NCBI GenBank assembly: GCA_945873715.1
Contig: CAMCFL010000222.1
Coordinates: 1 to 6,014, forward strand
DNA length: 6,014 nt
Origin: Akkermansia muciniphila
GTDB taxonomy: Bacteria > Verrucomicrobiota > Verrucomicrobiia > Limisphaerales > UBA9464
Direction of reading: 5' to 3'
Part shown: positions 1-4,675 of the stretch, piece by piece
Layout of the letters: every line of letters starts with the position of its first letter
Position numbering within the stretch: position 1 is the first letter of the stretch
Notes under the pieces: generated by a model
What the model was told of the DNA's origin: nothing
The model's database searches: none
What the model saw: the letters and a program-made list of their open reading frames with translations, nothing else
Made by a program: the position numbers and the translations under genes

Positions 1-190
1 CGAAGGCCGACTGGCGCCAGGCGGTTCCCTGGTCGGTGCCGTTGTCGAGGAAGCGCCAGACCGACCCGGCGGACACGAGCGTCGTGTCCGCCCGGGCCGA
101 CATGAGCCCCGCAATCGCGAGGCACATCAGGAACAGGATCGCCGGCATCCGGCCGGCACGGCTCATGGAGGTTGTCATGGGAGGATTCAT
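1..190 (-). CDS. Exported protein, N-terminal part only (possible metallophosphoesterase-type)
   Basis: Only the first 63 codons are inside the window; the gene continues past base 1. The best start is the ATG at 190, because its ATGA overlaps the TGA stop (189-187) of the TPR gene upstream, which suggests translational coupling. In-frame ATGs at 178 and 166 are alternatives, and no Shine-Dalgarno motif decides between them. The protein begins with a classic Sec signal peptide: basic residues (R11, R14), a hydrophobic stretch at about 16-30, then an ARA signal-peptidase I site with cleavage predicted before D35. The mature start reads TLVSAGSVWRFLDNGTDQGT. From memory, this opens the galactose-binding-like module at the front of large secreted metallophosphoesterases and related surface proteins of Verrucomicrobia. 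The catalytic part is out of view, so only export is well supported and the enzyme class is a guess. Confidence 0.75.
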   Translation of the reverse strand, partial: MNPPMTTSMSRAGRMPAILFLMCLAIAGLMSARADTTLVSAGSVWRFLDNGTDQGTAWRQSAF

Positions 191-1149
191 GGAACGGGTT
201 GGTTGCGAAGAGGGGGAACCGTCTGGGAAATGGTTTTTGCTGCCGAATCGTCCGCCGCGTCGCCCCGGGGCGTCCTTGCCCGATCCACCGAGGCCGACTC
301 CAACGGACCCAGCTTCTCCCGGATCCGTCCTTCGAGCGCCTGCTGGGCGCGGCTTCCCCGAAGCCGGGGGGAAAGCGCGACGCAGTGTTCCAGCGCCTGG
401 CGCCACTCGGCCTTCGCCGCCCCCGCCCGACCCGCGCGCTCGAGCAGTTCGGCCTTTCGAACCCGCCATGACTCCGGACGAACCGCCGTCCGGACCAGGC
501 AATCCAACCGCGCTGCCGCCGCATCCACGCGACCCAGCGCCTCCTCCAACTCCGCCGCTTCCATTTGAAGGATCACCAGCGGTCCCAGGGCGCGGATCCC
601 GTCTTCCACTCCCACCAGGGCCCGCTCCAGTCCCTCCTTCCCCACCTTCCGCTGAACCCGGGCACGGGCAAGGATCAGGTCCGGCGCCGGCTTCTCCACC
701 GCACGGATGGCCGCGGTGTAATCCTCCACCGCCCCAACCGCGTCCCCGGAGTCCGCCCGCAGTCCGGCCCGCAGTGCCAGCGCCTCCGTATGCCCCGGTT
801 CCACCGCGAGCCATCGATCCAACTGCCCCTTGGCCTCCTCGGCCCGTCCCATCTCCGCGAACACCCGGGCCCGTACCCATGGCAACCGCTTCAGCGCCTT
901 CCCATGGCGTTCCGCTGCCGCCAGATCCGAAAGGGCGTTGGTGTAGGCGCCATCAATCCGGTGGAAATCCGCACGCTCCAGCCACCATTCCGCCCGCGAC
1001 GGCTCCGCTGCCAGCGCTGCGTCCAACGCCCGGATCCGCTCGTGCACCGGCCCATGCCCCAGACACATCGGGCCAAGCACCAACGCTCCGATCCCTGAAA
1101 GTCGGAGGAGTGCAGCCAGGAAAGGTTTCGATAAGAGGTTGATGCCCAC
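187..1149 (-). CDS. Tetratricopeptide-repeat protein with N-terminal signal/anchor
   Basis: A 320-residue protein starting at GTG 1149; no ATG is found in frame just upstream and no clear ribosome-binding site is visible. Residues 9-30 are hydrophobic (FLAALLRLSGIGALVLG) and form a signal peptide or membrane anchor; a Cys at 29 is not in a proper lipobox. The rest is helical repeats of about 34 residues with the TPR spacing of W/L, G/A and A, for example about 53-86 (AEWWLERADFHR), 87-120 (WVRARVFAEMGRAEEAKGQL), 121-154 (ALALRAGLRADSGDAVGAVE), 191-222 and 227-258 (RVRKAELLERAGRAGAAKAE). The last 40 residues are polar and probably disordered. TPR proteins act as protein-binding scaffolds, so no enzymatic role is expected. 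The stop codon overlaps the start of the exported protein at 190, so the two are probably co-transcribed, and the scaffold may serve that exported partner. The opposite strand carries a long proline-rich open frame, which is a composition shadow. Confidence 0.85.
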   Translation of the reverse strand: MGINLLSKPFLAALLRLSGIGALVLGPMCLGHGPVHERIRALDAALAAEPSRAEWWLERADFHRIDGAYTNALSDLAAAERHGKALKRLPWVRARVFAEMGRAEEAKGQLDRWLAVEPGHTEALALRAGLRADSGDAVGAVEDYTAAIRAVEKPAPDLILARARVQRKVGKEGLERALVGVEDGIRALGPLVILQMEAAELEEALGRVDAAAARLDCLVRTAVRPESWRVRKAELLERAGRAGAAKAEWRQALEHCVALSPRLRGSRAQQALEGRIREKLGPLESASVDRARTPRGDAADDSAAKTISQTVPPLRNQPVP

Positions 1150-1221
1150 GGGAACGGTCCCGGTACTATCGGGAAATACTCGCGATTGAAATCGAGTTCC
1201 CCACCTCCCCCCGGAGCAGGA

Positions 1222-1281
1222 GGCCGAACCATCGTCTTCATCGACGAGTCCGGCCTGAGCGAACGGCCCACGGTGGTCCGG
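1222..1281 (+). mobile_element. Remnant of IS630-family transposase (DDE domain scrap)
   Basis: The plus-strand frame starting at base 1222 reads GRTIVFIDESGLSERPTVVR. This matches the strand of the DDE domain in IS630/Tc1-type transposases that carries the second catalytic Asp, typically (V/L)FxDESGxSxRPxxxRTWAPxGQTP. The catalytic Asp and the adjoining ESG are intact here. The expected continuation (TWAPRGQTP and then a third acidic residue) is absent: the next residues are LQPAGPLIRR and then repeat sequence. No terminal inverted repeat or TA duplication could be recognised, so this is an internal fragment of a destroyed insertion sequence. The match is short, so chance cannot be excluded, but the motif is distinctive. 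Confidence 0.6.
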
Positions 1282-1344
1282 CTTCAGCCGGCGGGACCAT
1301 TGATCCGTCGATCGTCCGCGGATCTGGAGCGGCCGGAAGGCTCA

Positions 1345-1407
1345 CGCGAAGCCTCGAAGGAGTATGCCATCGTGGGTTACGCACTTCACGTTCTTCGCGG
1401 CTTCGCG
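1345..1407. repeat. Inverted repeat, CGCGAAG type
   Basis: The left arm CGCGAAGCCTCGAAG (1345-1359) pairs with the right arm CTTCGCGGCTTCGCG (1393-1407) with a single mismatch across 15 bases and a 33-base loop. The CGCGAAG/CTTCGCG wording is that of a dispersed intergenic repeat which I recall being common in Verrucomicrobia, Planctomycetes and other soil bacteria and which yields spurious peptides in annotations. Its function is unknown; it could fold as a hairpin in RNA or single-stranded DNA. Confidence 0.65.
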
Positions 1408-1455
1408 CGAACTCCTCCGCTTTTGAGCCTGCCTCCCTGTGACGCCGGTTTGGAT

Positions 1456-1542
1456 CTCTGCGTCTCCGCGTCTCTGCGGGACATCATCGGGGGTTTTCGC
1501 GCGTCCCGCGGGGAATACTCCCGCAGAGGCGCAGAGGCGCGG
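1456..1542. repeat. Inverted repeat, CTCTGCG/CGCAGAG type
   Basis: The left arm (1456-1481, made of CTCTGCG, CTCCGCG and CTCTGCGGGA units) is an imperfect reverse complement of the right arm (1519-1542, TCCCGCAGAGGCGCAGAG followed by GCGCGG), with a loop of 37 bases. The best-paired core is CTCTGCGGGA (1472-1481) with TCCCGCAGAG (1519-1528). Each arm is itself built from a seven- to eight-base unit repeated two or three times. This is the widespread intergenic repeat whose translation gives peptides such as SASPRLCG and RRGAEARKR. No coding role. Confidence 0.7.
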
Positions 1543-1593
1543 AAAAGGAGTGGGCAGCGATCCGGCGCGAGGTGGAGGGGCACTGCATTCTGT

Positions 1594-1637
1594 TCCCTCT
1601 GCGGAACTCCGCGATCCCTGCGTCCTCTGCGGTGAGA
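1594..1637. repeat. Further copy of the CTCTGCGG dispersed repeat
   Basis: CCTCTGCGGAACTCCGCG (1597-1614) is followed by CCCTGCGTCCTCTGCGGTGA (1616-1635). The wording is the same as in the unit at 1456-1542, about 50 bases downstream of it. The minus-strand open frame of the beta-propeller remnant runs straight through it, which shows that the tail of that frame is repeat-derived and not protein of the family. Confidence 0.6.
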
Positions 1638-1683
1638 CCGCTCTCCACCCAGCCCAGTACCGGCGGGCCGCCGCCCCCCCCCT

Positions 1684-1699
1684 TCCTCAGGACTGAGGA
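1684..1699. repeat. Short perfect palindrome beside a C9 run
   Basis: TCCTCAG (1684-1690) and CTGAGGA (1693-1699) are perfect inverted arms of 7 bases around GA. The element lies just beyond the last family-like residue of the beta-propeller remnant and next to the nine-C tract at 1674-1682. On the minus strand the order is hairpin then G tract, not hairpin then T tract, so it is not a typical intrinsic terminator. It may mark the join between the gene remnant and repeat DNA. Confidence 0.4.
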
Positions 1700-1711
1700 C
1701 TCCGCCAGAAG

Positions 1712-2361
1712 CAACTGAAAGCAGGCCGCCTCCTGCAAATTACGGACGTACAGCCGATCATGAACCACCACCGGATGATTCCACGTCTCCCCTTCGAGCG
1801 CCTTGAACGCACCCACTTCGACGTGTGCGCCGGGGTCCGCCTGAAGAAGCACCACCCGACCTGATTCCGCCGCCACCAGCAGCAGGCCCGAATTCTCCAG
1901 CAAGAGCACCTGACCTTTGCCAAAGCGTCCGCCCTTCCATTTTCGGTCACCGGTCTTCAGATCCACGCAGGTGAAGATTCCGCCGTCGATTCCGTACAGA
2001 TGGCCCTGATGACTCACACAGTCCGTGAAGTCCGGCTTGAGGTTGCGCGACGTCCACAATTCCGTCGCCACAAGTTGACCGTCGGTCTTGCTGATCCGGA
2101 TCGCCCGCGTGCCGGTGTTCATGCCCGTGGGCAGGAGCACCGTGTCGTCGATCACATGGGGTTGGAGCGCGCGGTAGTCCATGACATTCCACTCGTAGTC
2201 CAGCCGCTCCCGCCCTCCAGCCAGGCGGGACTGAAGCGGGTGAGGAATCCGATCACGACCAGCAGGACCACAGGCCAGAGGCGCAACGGACGATCACCCT
2301 TCGGATCGTTGGCAGGGGAGGCCGCGACGACGGGCTGGGATGCTTCGGGAGTCAGGCTCAT
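1712..2361 (-). pseudogene. PQQ-like beta-propeller membrane protein, internal deletion
   Basis: Two separated ends of one protein family sit next to each other in different frames. The N-terminal part (ATG 2361, or GTG 2385, to about 2232) reads MSLTPEAS, then a basic stretch and a membrane segment (RPLRLWPVVLLVVIGFLTRF, residues 24-43). The C-terminal part (about 2203 to 1712) begins LDYEWNVMDYRALQP and carries the family's blade motifs: ELWTSRNLKPDF, HLYGIDGGIFTCVDL, KWKGGRFGKGQVLLL, and TWNHPVVV followed by LYVRNLQEAACFQL, the usual end. From memory, relatives have several hundred residues between these parts (further membrane segments, a WPGFRGP-type motif and the first propeller blades); all are missing. 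The frame also changes at the junction, where a hairpin lies (2208-2230). After CFQL the usual stop is lost and the frame runs on through repeats to 1484. Intact relatives are membrane-anchored propellers with extracytoplasmic blades and of unclear substrate. A minimal protein starting at ATG 2182 could still be made, but I expect it to be inactive. Confidence 0.8.
2208..2230. repeat. Hairpin at the deletion junction
   Basis: TCCCGCC (2208-2214) and GGCGGGA (2224-2230) form perfect 7-base arms around a 9-base loop. The hairpin falls between the last family-like residue of the N-terminal part (R43, ending at 2233) and the first of the C-terminal part (L, at 2203). It could be the cause of the deletion, or a REP-like insertion at the break. 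It is too short to decide. Confidence 0.55.
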
Positions 2362-2495
2362 AGACGATGCGGGTTCATCCGGCACATCCGAGTCCTACCA
2401 CGCCTCCCCGCGGGAAACAGCCGCCAGAACCAAATGCCCCGGGGGATCGGCAGCCTGCCGGTCCAAGGCCAGGCCCGCTCGCGGAGTCCCCTCCC

Positions 2496-2514
2496 ATCCG
2501 CGTTTATCCGCGGT
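2496..2514. repeat. Dispersed repeat, ATCCGCG pair
   Basis: ATCCGCG occurs twice in direct orientation (2496-2502 and 2506-2512) around TTT and is followed by GT. ATCCGCGTTTATCCGCGGT is a form of another intergenic repeat that often appears in annotations as peptides like RVYPRS or RINADGR. It lies in the spacer upstream of the beta-propeller remnant. No gene or promoter is evident around it. Confidence 0.5.
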
Positions 2515-2543
2515 CGAACGCGTCCCGGATGGAGACCGGAGAG

Positions 2544-2574
2544 TTTCACCGCAGAGACGCGGGGAACGCAAAGG
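2544..2574. repeat. Dispersed repeat, CACCGCAGAGACGC type
   Basis: TTTCACCGCAGAGACGC (2544-2560) followed by GGGGAACGCAAAGG is the reverse-oriented relative of the CTCTGCGGTGA repeat seen at 1594-1637. It sits about 50 bases before the broken left edge of the helicase remnant, with a further degraded repeat-like stretch between (GATCCCTGCG at 2603-2612). Copies of this repeat therefore flank the beta-propeller remnant on both sides and border the helicase remnant. Confidence 0.6.
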
Positions 2575-2620
2575 GTGCGTCGGTCGGGCGTGCGGCCTGG
2601 GAGATCCCTGCGTTGCCCAG

Positions 2621-3159
2621 AACATCGGCACCATCGCCACCGAGGGCGTCGTGCGCGTGTCCCTGCACACCCGACTCCTCGGGTCGGTTGAGGAGGGATC
2701 CATTCGCGGGTTGCGCGTGGGCGACGGCTTCACCCTCGCGGGCCGCCCCGTAAGGCTGGAACGCGTCGGCATCGTGGAACACCAGGTCACCCGGGCGGAT
2801 GCCGCCACCCCCACCGTGCCGCGCTGGGACACAAACAAGTTCCCGCTCGCCAATCGCGTCGCGGGCGAGATCCGGGCGTTCCTGAGCGAACTGCGCGCCC
2901 GGTTCGACGTCCGCGAACGGCCCGCGACGCTCATCCTCGGGATCAGCCAACGCATCGATTGCGGGACAACCAACGCCGCCATCATCCACCGCGTCCACGC
3001 CGTCCAGCACGGCATCAGCGAGATCCCCATCCCGGCCATCGCCAATCCTTCTTCCACTCCCTCATCGGGCGATCCGCAAATGACGCCTTGTCTCGCGTCG
3101 TCAGGCTGAGGCCCGGCCGGTTCGGCCTCGCCGCGGGCAATCCCGTCGCGACAGCCGAC
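2621..3159 (+). pseudogene. Fragment of Lhr-type (ligase-associated) DEXH-box helicase
   Basis: About 180 residues from the region after the helicase core of an Lhr-type protein are recognisable. The first frame (2621-3028) has NIGTIATEG, LLGSVEEGSIRGLRVGD, FTLAGRPVRLERV, VPRWDTNKFPLANRVAGEIR, and finally a helix ending RVHAVQHGISEIP. These correspond to the Lhr sequence NIGTI...LGxVEExF...LxxGDxFxFAGR...PRWxGxxxPLS...SEIP. The sequence then changes frame and resumes at 3049 with FFHSLIGRSANDALSRVV, then RFGLAAGNPVATAD (to 3159), which matches the following family motif. The roughly 20 residues normally between the two are missing, so a small deletion caused the frameshift. The helicase ATPase domains (Walker A and DEXH) are absent upstream, where repeat DNA begins instead, and the C-terminal end is absent. 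The intact enzyme is a DNA repair helicase. Here it is dead and on the opposite strand to the window's other genes. Confidence 0.8.
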
Positions 3160-3200
3160 TCTCCGCCTTCAAGGCTCAAATCGGGGGTAATGCACCGCCT

Positions 3201-3234
3201 GCATCTGGATGTCGCACCTGCGACATCCAGATGC
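3201..3234. repeat. 34-bp perfect palindrome, copy 1
   Basis: GCATCTGGATGTCGCA (3201-3216), CC, TGCGACATCCAGATGC (3219-3234): arms of 16 bases pair perfectly around a two-base centre. It lies 42 bases after the helicase fragment and 170 bases beyond the stop codon of the PaaX-like gene. The CC centre gives it an orientation: the copy at 4279-4312, read on the minus strand, matches it at 33 of 34 positions. It could act as a REP-like hairpin, a bidirectional transcription stop or a protein-binding site. No T tract follows on either side. Confidence 0.9.
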
Positions 3235-3404
3235 CACCCTTGGTTCTGGAAACCGCAGTGCGGTTCACCGCCAATGACGCCGGTGGCCTCAGGTCCGAAC
3301 CAGTGGGTGGAGCGCAAGGATGGCCGCTGGGCCCACCCCTCAGGTTCAATCCCCGCATTCCACAATCCGCTCGACATCTGCGGATTCAAACGCGGATCCC
3401 AGAC
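3235..3404. other. Spacer between palindrome copy 1 and the PaaX-like gene
   Basis: No gene is recognised. It contains a small perfect inverted repeat, AACCGCA (3251-3257), G, TGCGGTT (3259-3265), without a T tract on either side. Short open frames cross it in several directions, but none has a family resemblance I can name. Confidence 0.5.
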
Positions 3405-4217
3405 TCAGCCAAATTCCGCCTGATCACCACCGGTACCCGACTTCGGCATGTGGCGTGCCGCCTCGCCCGCCAGCGCCAAAACCTCGCATCGTCGCCGCCA
3501 CACCTTCCGGCCCAAATACCCGGGAGGGAGAAGGCAGGCGGGAAGCATGGGATCGATCTCGACGGCGGCACGCCAGGCTTCGAACTCTTGCTCGCCCCAT
3601 TCCCGAAGGGCTCGCCCCTGCGGGTTCCCCCGGCCAAACCGCCCAGGGAAGCCGTCGAGCACCTCAAGGCATCTCGCGTACCGGCGGTCGATCTCCTGAT
3701 GATCCCACGCACAAGTGACAATCTGGGAATCATTCTCCCTCGAGGCCAGGTGCGCCTCGAGAACGATGAGGGTCTCAACCGCTGAGGATTCGACGCCGAG
3801 TCCGGACAGACTCGGCGGCACGGCGTCAGGCGACACCCAAACGCTGTTCTGAAGAAATCCGAACCCGCAGGAACGCAGATGACGCCTCAATCGTGTCCGG
3901 GCCGCCCCATGCACCACCGGTACATCGAACACGACGAATCGCCATCGACCGTCCCACACGCGGCTCCAGAGGCTCTCCGGATCCTTTCCTCCAAGCGCGA
4001 CCAACCGACCCGCAGGGCTCAGCCTATGAACCGCGTGATCGAACTGGGTCCCCCTCTCCAGCCATCCTCGCGACTCAAGCCTCCGGAGCTGATCGGTGAA
4101 TCCATTCCTGTAGGCCCAGGATTCGTAGGAATCGGTGAGATTGCGGAACGTCGGCCTTGAAAGCATGTCGACGTGCCAGAGCAGGTGGTAGAGAAGTTCC
4201 TTGGTCTTGGGTTTCAT
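3405..4217 (-). CDS. PaaX-like regulator with Cas2-type fold
   Basis: A complete 270-residue protein from ATG 4217. A longer reading from ATG 4304 is open, but its extra 29 residues are encoded largely by the palindrome at 4279-4312, so I prefer 4217; no ribosome-binding site is clear. Residues 1-75 form a winged helix-turn-helix (TKELLYHLLWHVDMLSRPTF; LRRLESRGWLERGTQ; HRLSPAGRLVAL). Residues 91-130 read WRFVVFDVP, then RTRLRRHLRSCGFGFLQNSV: the beta-alpha-beta start of the Cas2-like ferredoxin fold of PaaX proteins, with the Asp of the first strand present (D98) and the GF-LQ-SVWVSP end. Residues 212-240 hold the PaaX C-terminal signature (FEAW...DPMLPACLLP..YLG). PaaX in proteobacteria represses phenylacetate degradation genes. 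No such pathway is near, so that role cannot be transferred. The gene stands alone between inverted copies of a 34-bp palindrome, which suggests these may be its binding sites or the ends of a mobile unit (inference). Confidence 0.85.
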   Translation of the reverse strand: MKPKTKELLYHLLWHVDMLSRPTFRNLTDSYESWAYRNGFTDQLRRLESRGWLERGTQFDHAVHRLSPAGRLVALGGKDPESLWSRVWDGRWRFVVFDVPVVHGAARTRLRRHLRSCGFGFLQNSVWVSPDAVPPSLSGLGVESSAVETLIVLEAHLASRENDSQIVTCAWDHQEIDRRYARCLEVLDGFPGRFGRGNPQGRALREWGEQEFEAWRAAVEIDPMLPACLLPPGYLGRKVWRRRCEVLALAGEAARHMPKSGTGGDQAEFG

Positions 4218-4278
4218 GAGGGCACCGATAGCCCGTGGCACCCAACCGCGCACACTTTTCGGGCGGGGCTGGGTTACA

Positions 4279-4312
4279 GCATCTGGATGGCGCAGGTGCG
4301 ACATCCAGATGC
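4279..4312. repeat. 34-bp palindrome, copy 2 (inverted relative to copy 1)
   Basis: GCATCTGGATGGCGCA (4279-4294), GG, TGCGACATCCAGATGC (4297-4312). The arms pair at 15 of 16 positions; the exception is the G at 4290. Read on the minus strand it matches the copy at 3201-3234 except at that one base. It lies 61 bases upstream of the preferred start of the PaaX-like gene, where an operator would be expected, and it is the origin of the in-frame N-terminal extension MSHLRHPDA. Similarity to copy 1 stops sharply at the palindrome ends. Confidence 0.9.
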
Positions 4313-4364
4313 GGAACCCAACCGGATCCGGACCGGGCCGCCGGCTTCTCGCCCCCAGCCAGCC

Positions 4365-4398
4365 GCATCCCGGTGTCGCACCTGCGCCATCAGAATGC
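4365..4398. repeat. 34-bp palindrome, decayed copy 3
   Basis: GCATCCCGGTGTCGCA (4365-4380), CC, TGCGCCATCAGAATGC (4383-4398). It matches copy 1 at 27 of 34 positions, in the same orientation as copy 1. The arms still pair at 12 of 16 positions plus one G-T pair, and the terminal GCAT/ATGC and central CGCACCTGCG are kept. It is 52 bases from copy 2. The mismatches are not compensatory, which fits a copy that is drifting. Confidence 0.75.
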
Positions 4399-4675
4399 GT
4401 ACGAACCGGCGGACCGGCGGCGCGGGCGGCATGGCATGCCGTGACGTGGGCGACAAACTCACCCCGGGTGGTGAAGCCGACTTCAGCCCCATCCTGCCAT
4501 GGGATCTGCGCCTTCCGTGGATCCAGATGCCCCTTCCTGGTCCGGTCAACGCGCTTGCCGGGTGTCCACCGGGTCCAGGTGGCCGGTGATCGTCAGGTGG
4601 CCCAGCGCGGCAACCAGGCCGAGCAACGGGTCACGGATGCCCACCGCCACCCTGCGTCGTCCATGGACGCCCAGA
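4399..4675. other. Spacer between the palindromes and the hybrid kinase
   Basis: No gene is recognised. ATCCAGATGC at 4521-4530 repeats ten bases of the palindrome arm and may be a half copy or chance. A weak inverted pair, CCACC (4566-4570) with GGTGG (4578-4582), lies about 95 bases beyond the kinase stop and could stall transcription, but it lacks a T tract. On the minus strand, a frame read through 4662-4555 contains DPLLGLVAALGHLTITGHLD, which looks protein-like, but it has no start codon of its own and I cannot assign it to a family. Confidence 0.45.

Larger units (their letters stand above)
1150..1711. other. Gene-free stretch with transposase scrap and dispersed repeats
   Basis: This 562-base interval separates the TPR gene from the beta-propeller remnant. 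It holds an IS630-type transposase fragment (1222-1281), two inverted repeats (1345-1407 and 1456-1542), a repeat copy at 1594-1637, a run of nine C (1674-1682) and a short palindrome (1684-1699). Open frames across it on both strands (for example 1186-1635 plus, and the minus frame that runs from the beta-propeller remnant to 1484) are made of repeat-derived peptides such as SASPRLCG and RRGAEARKR, and I do not regard them as genes. I see no convincing promoter or tRNA. Confidence 0.7.

Noticed and set aside
36..1142. Long plus-strand open frame encoding a proline-rich 368-residue peptide
   Set aside because: It lies antisense to the TPR gene and the exported-protein gene; its Pro/Arg/Ala bias is the usual shadow of a GC-rich coding strand, and it has no domain.
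1186..1635. Plus-strand 149-codon open frame as an intact transposase
   Set aside because: Only about 20 residues match IS630; the rest is repeat-derived peptide and the other catalytic residues are missing.
2395..3057. Minus-strand open frame of 220 codons
   Set aside because: It is antisense to the helicase fragment, which has clear family motifs on the plus strand. It has no recognisable motif of its own.
2000..3109. Plus-strand open frame of 369 codons as one gene
   Set aside because: Its first part is antisense to the beta-propeller remnant, its middle is repeat DNA, and only 2621-3028 is real helicase sequence. It is a chance fusion.
3201..3234. Palindrome copy 1 as an intrinsic terminator of the PaaX-like gene
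   Set aside because: The stem is strong but no T tract follows on either strand, it is 170 bases from the stop, and a near-identical copy sits upstream of the same gene.
3201..4398. CRISPR array or Cas adaptation locus suggested by the Cas2-like fold and the repeats
   Set aside because: There are only three palindromes with irregular, very unequal spacing and different orientations, no spacers, and no Cas1. The Cas2-like fold is a normal part of PaaX proteins.
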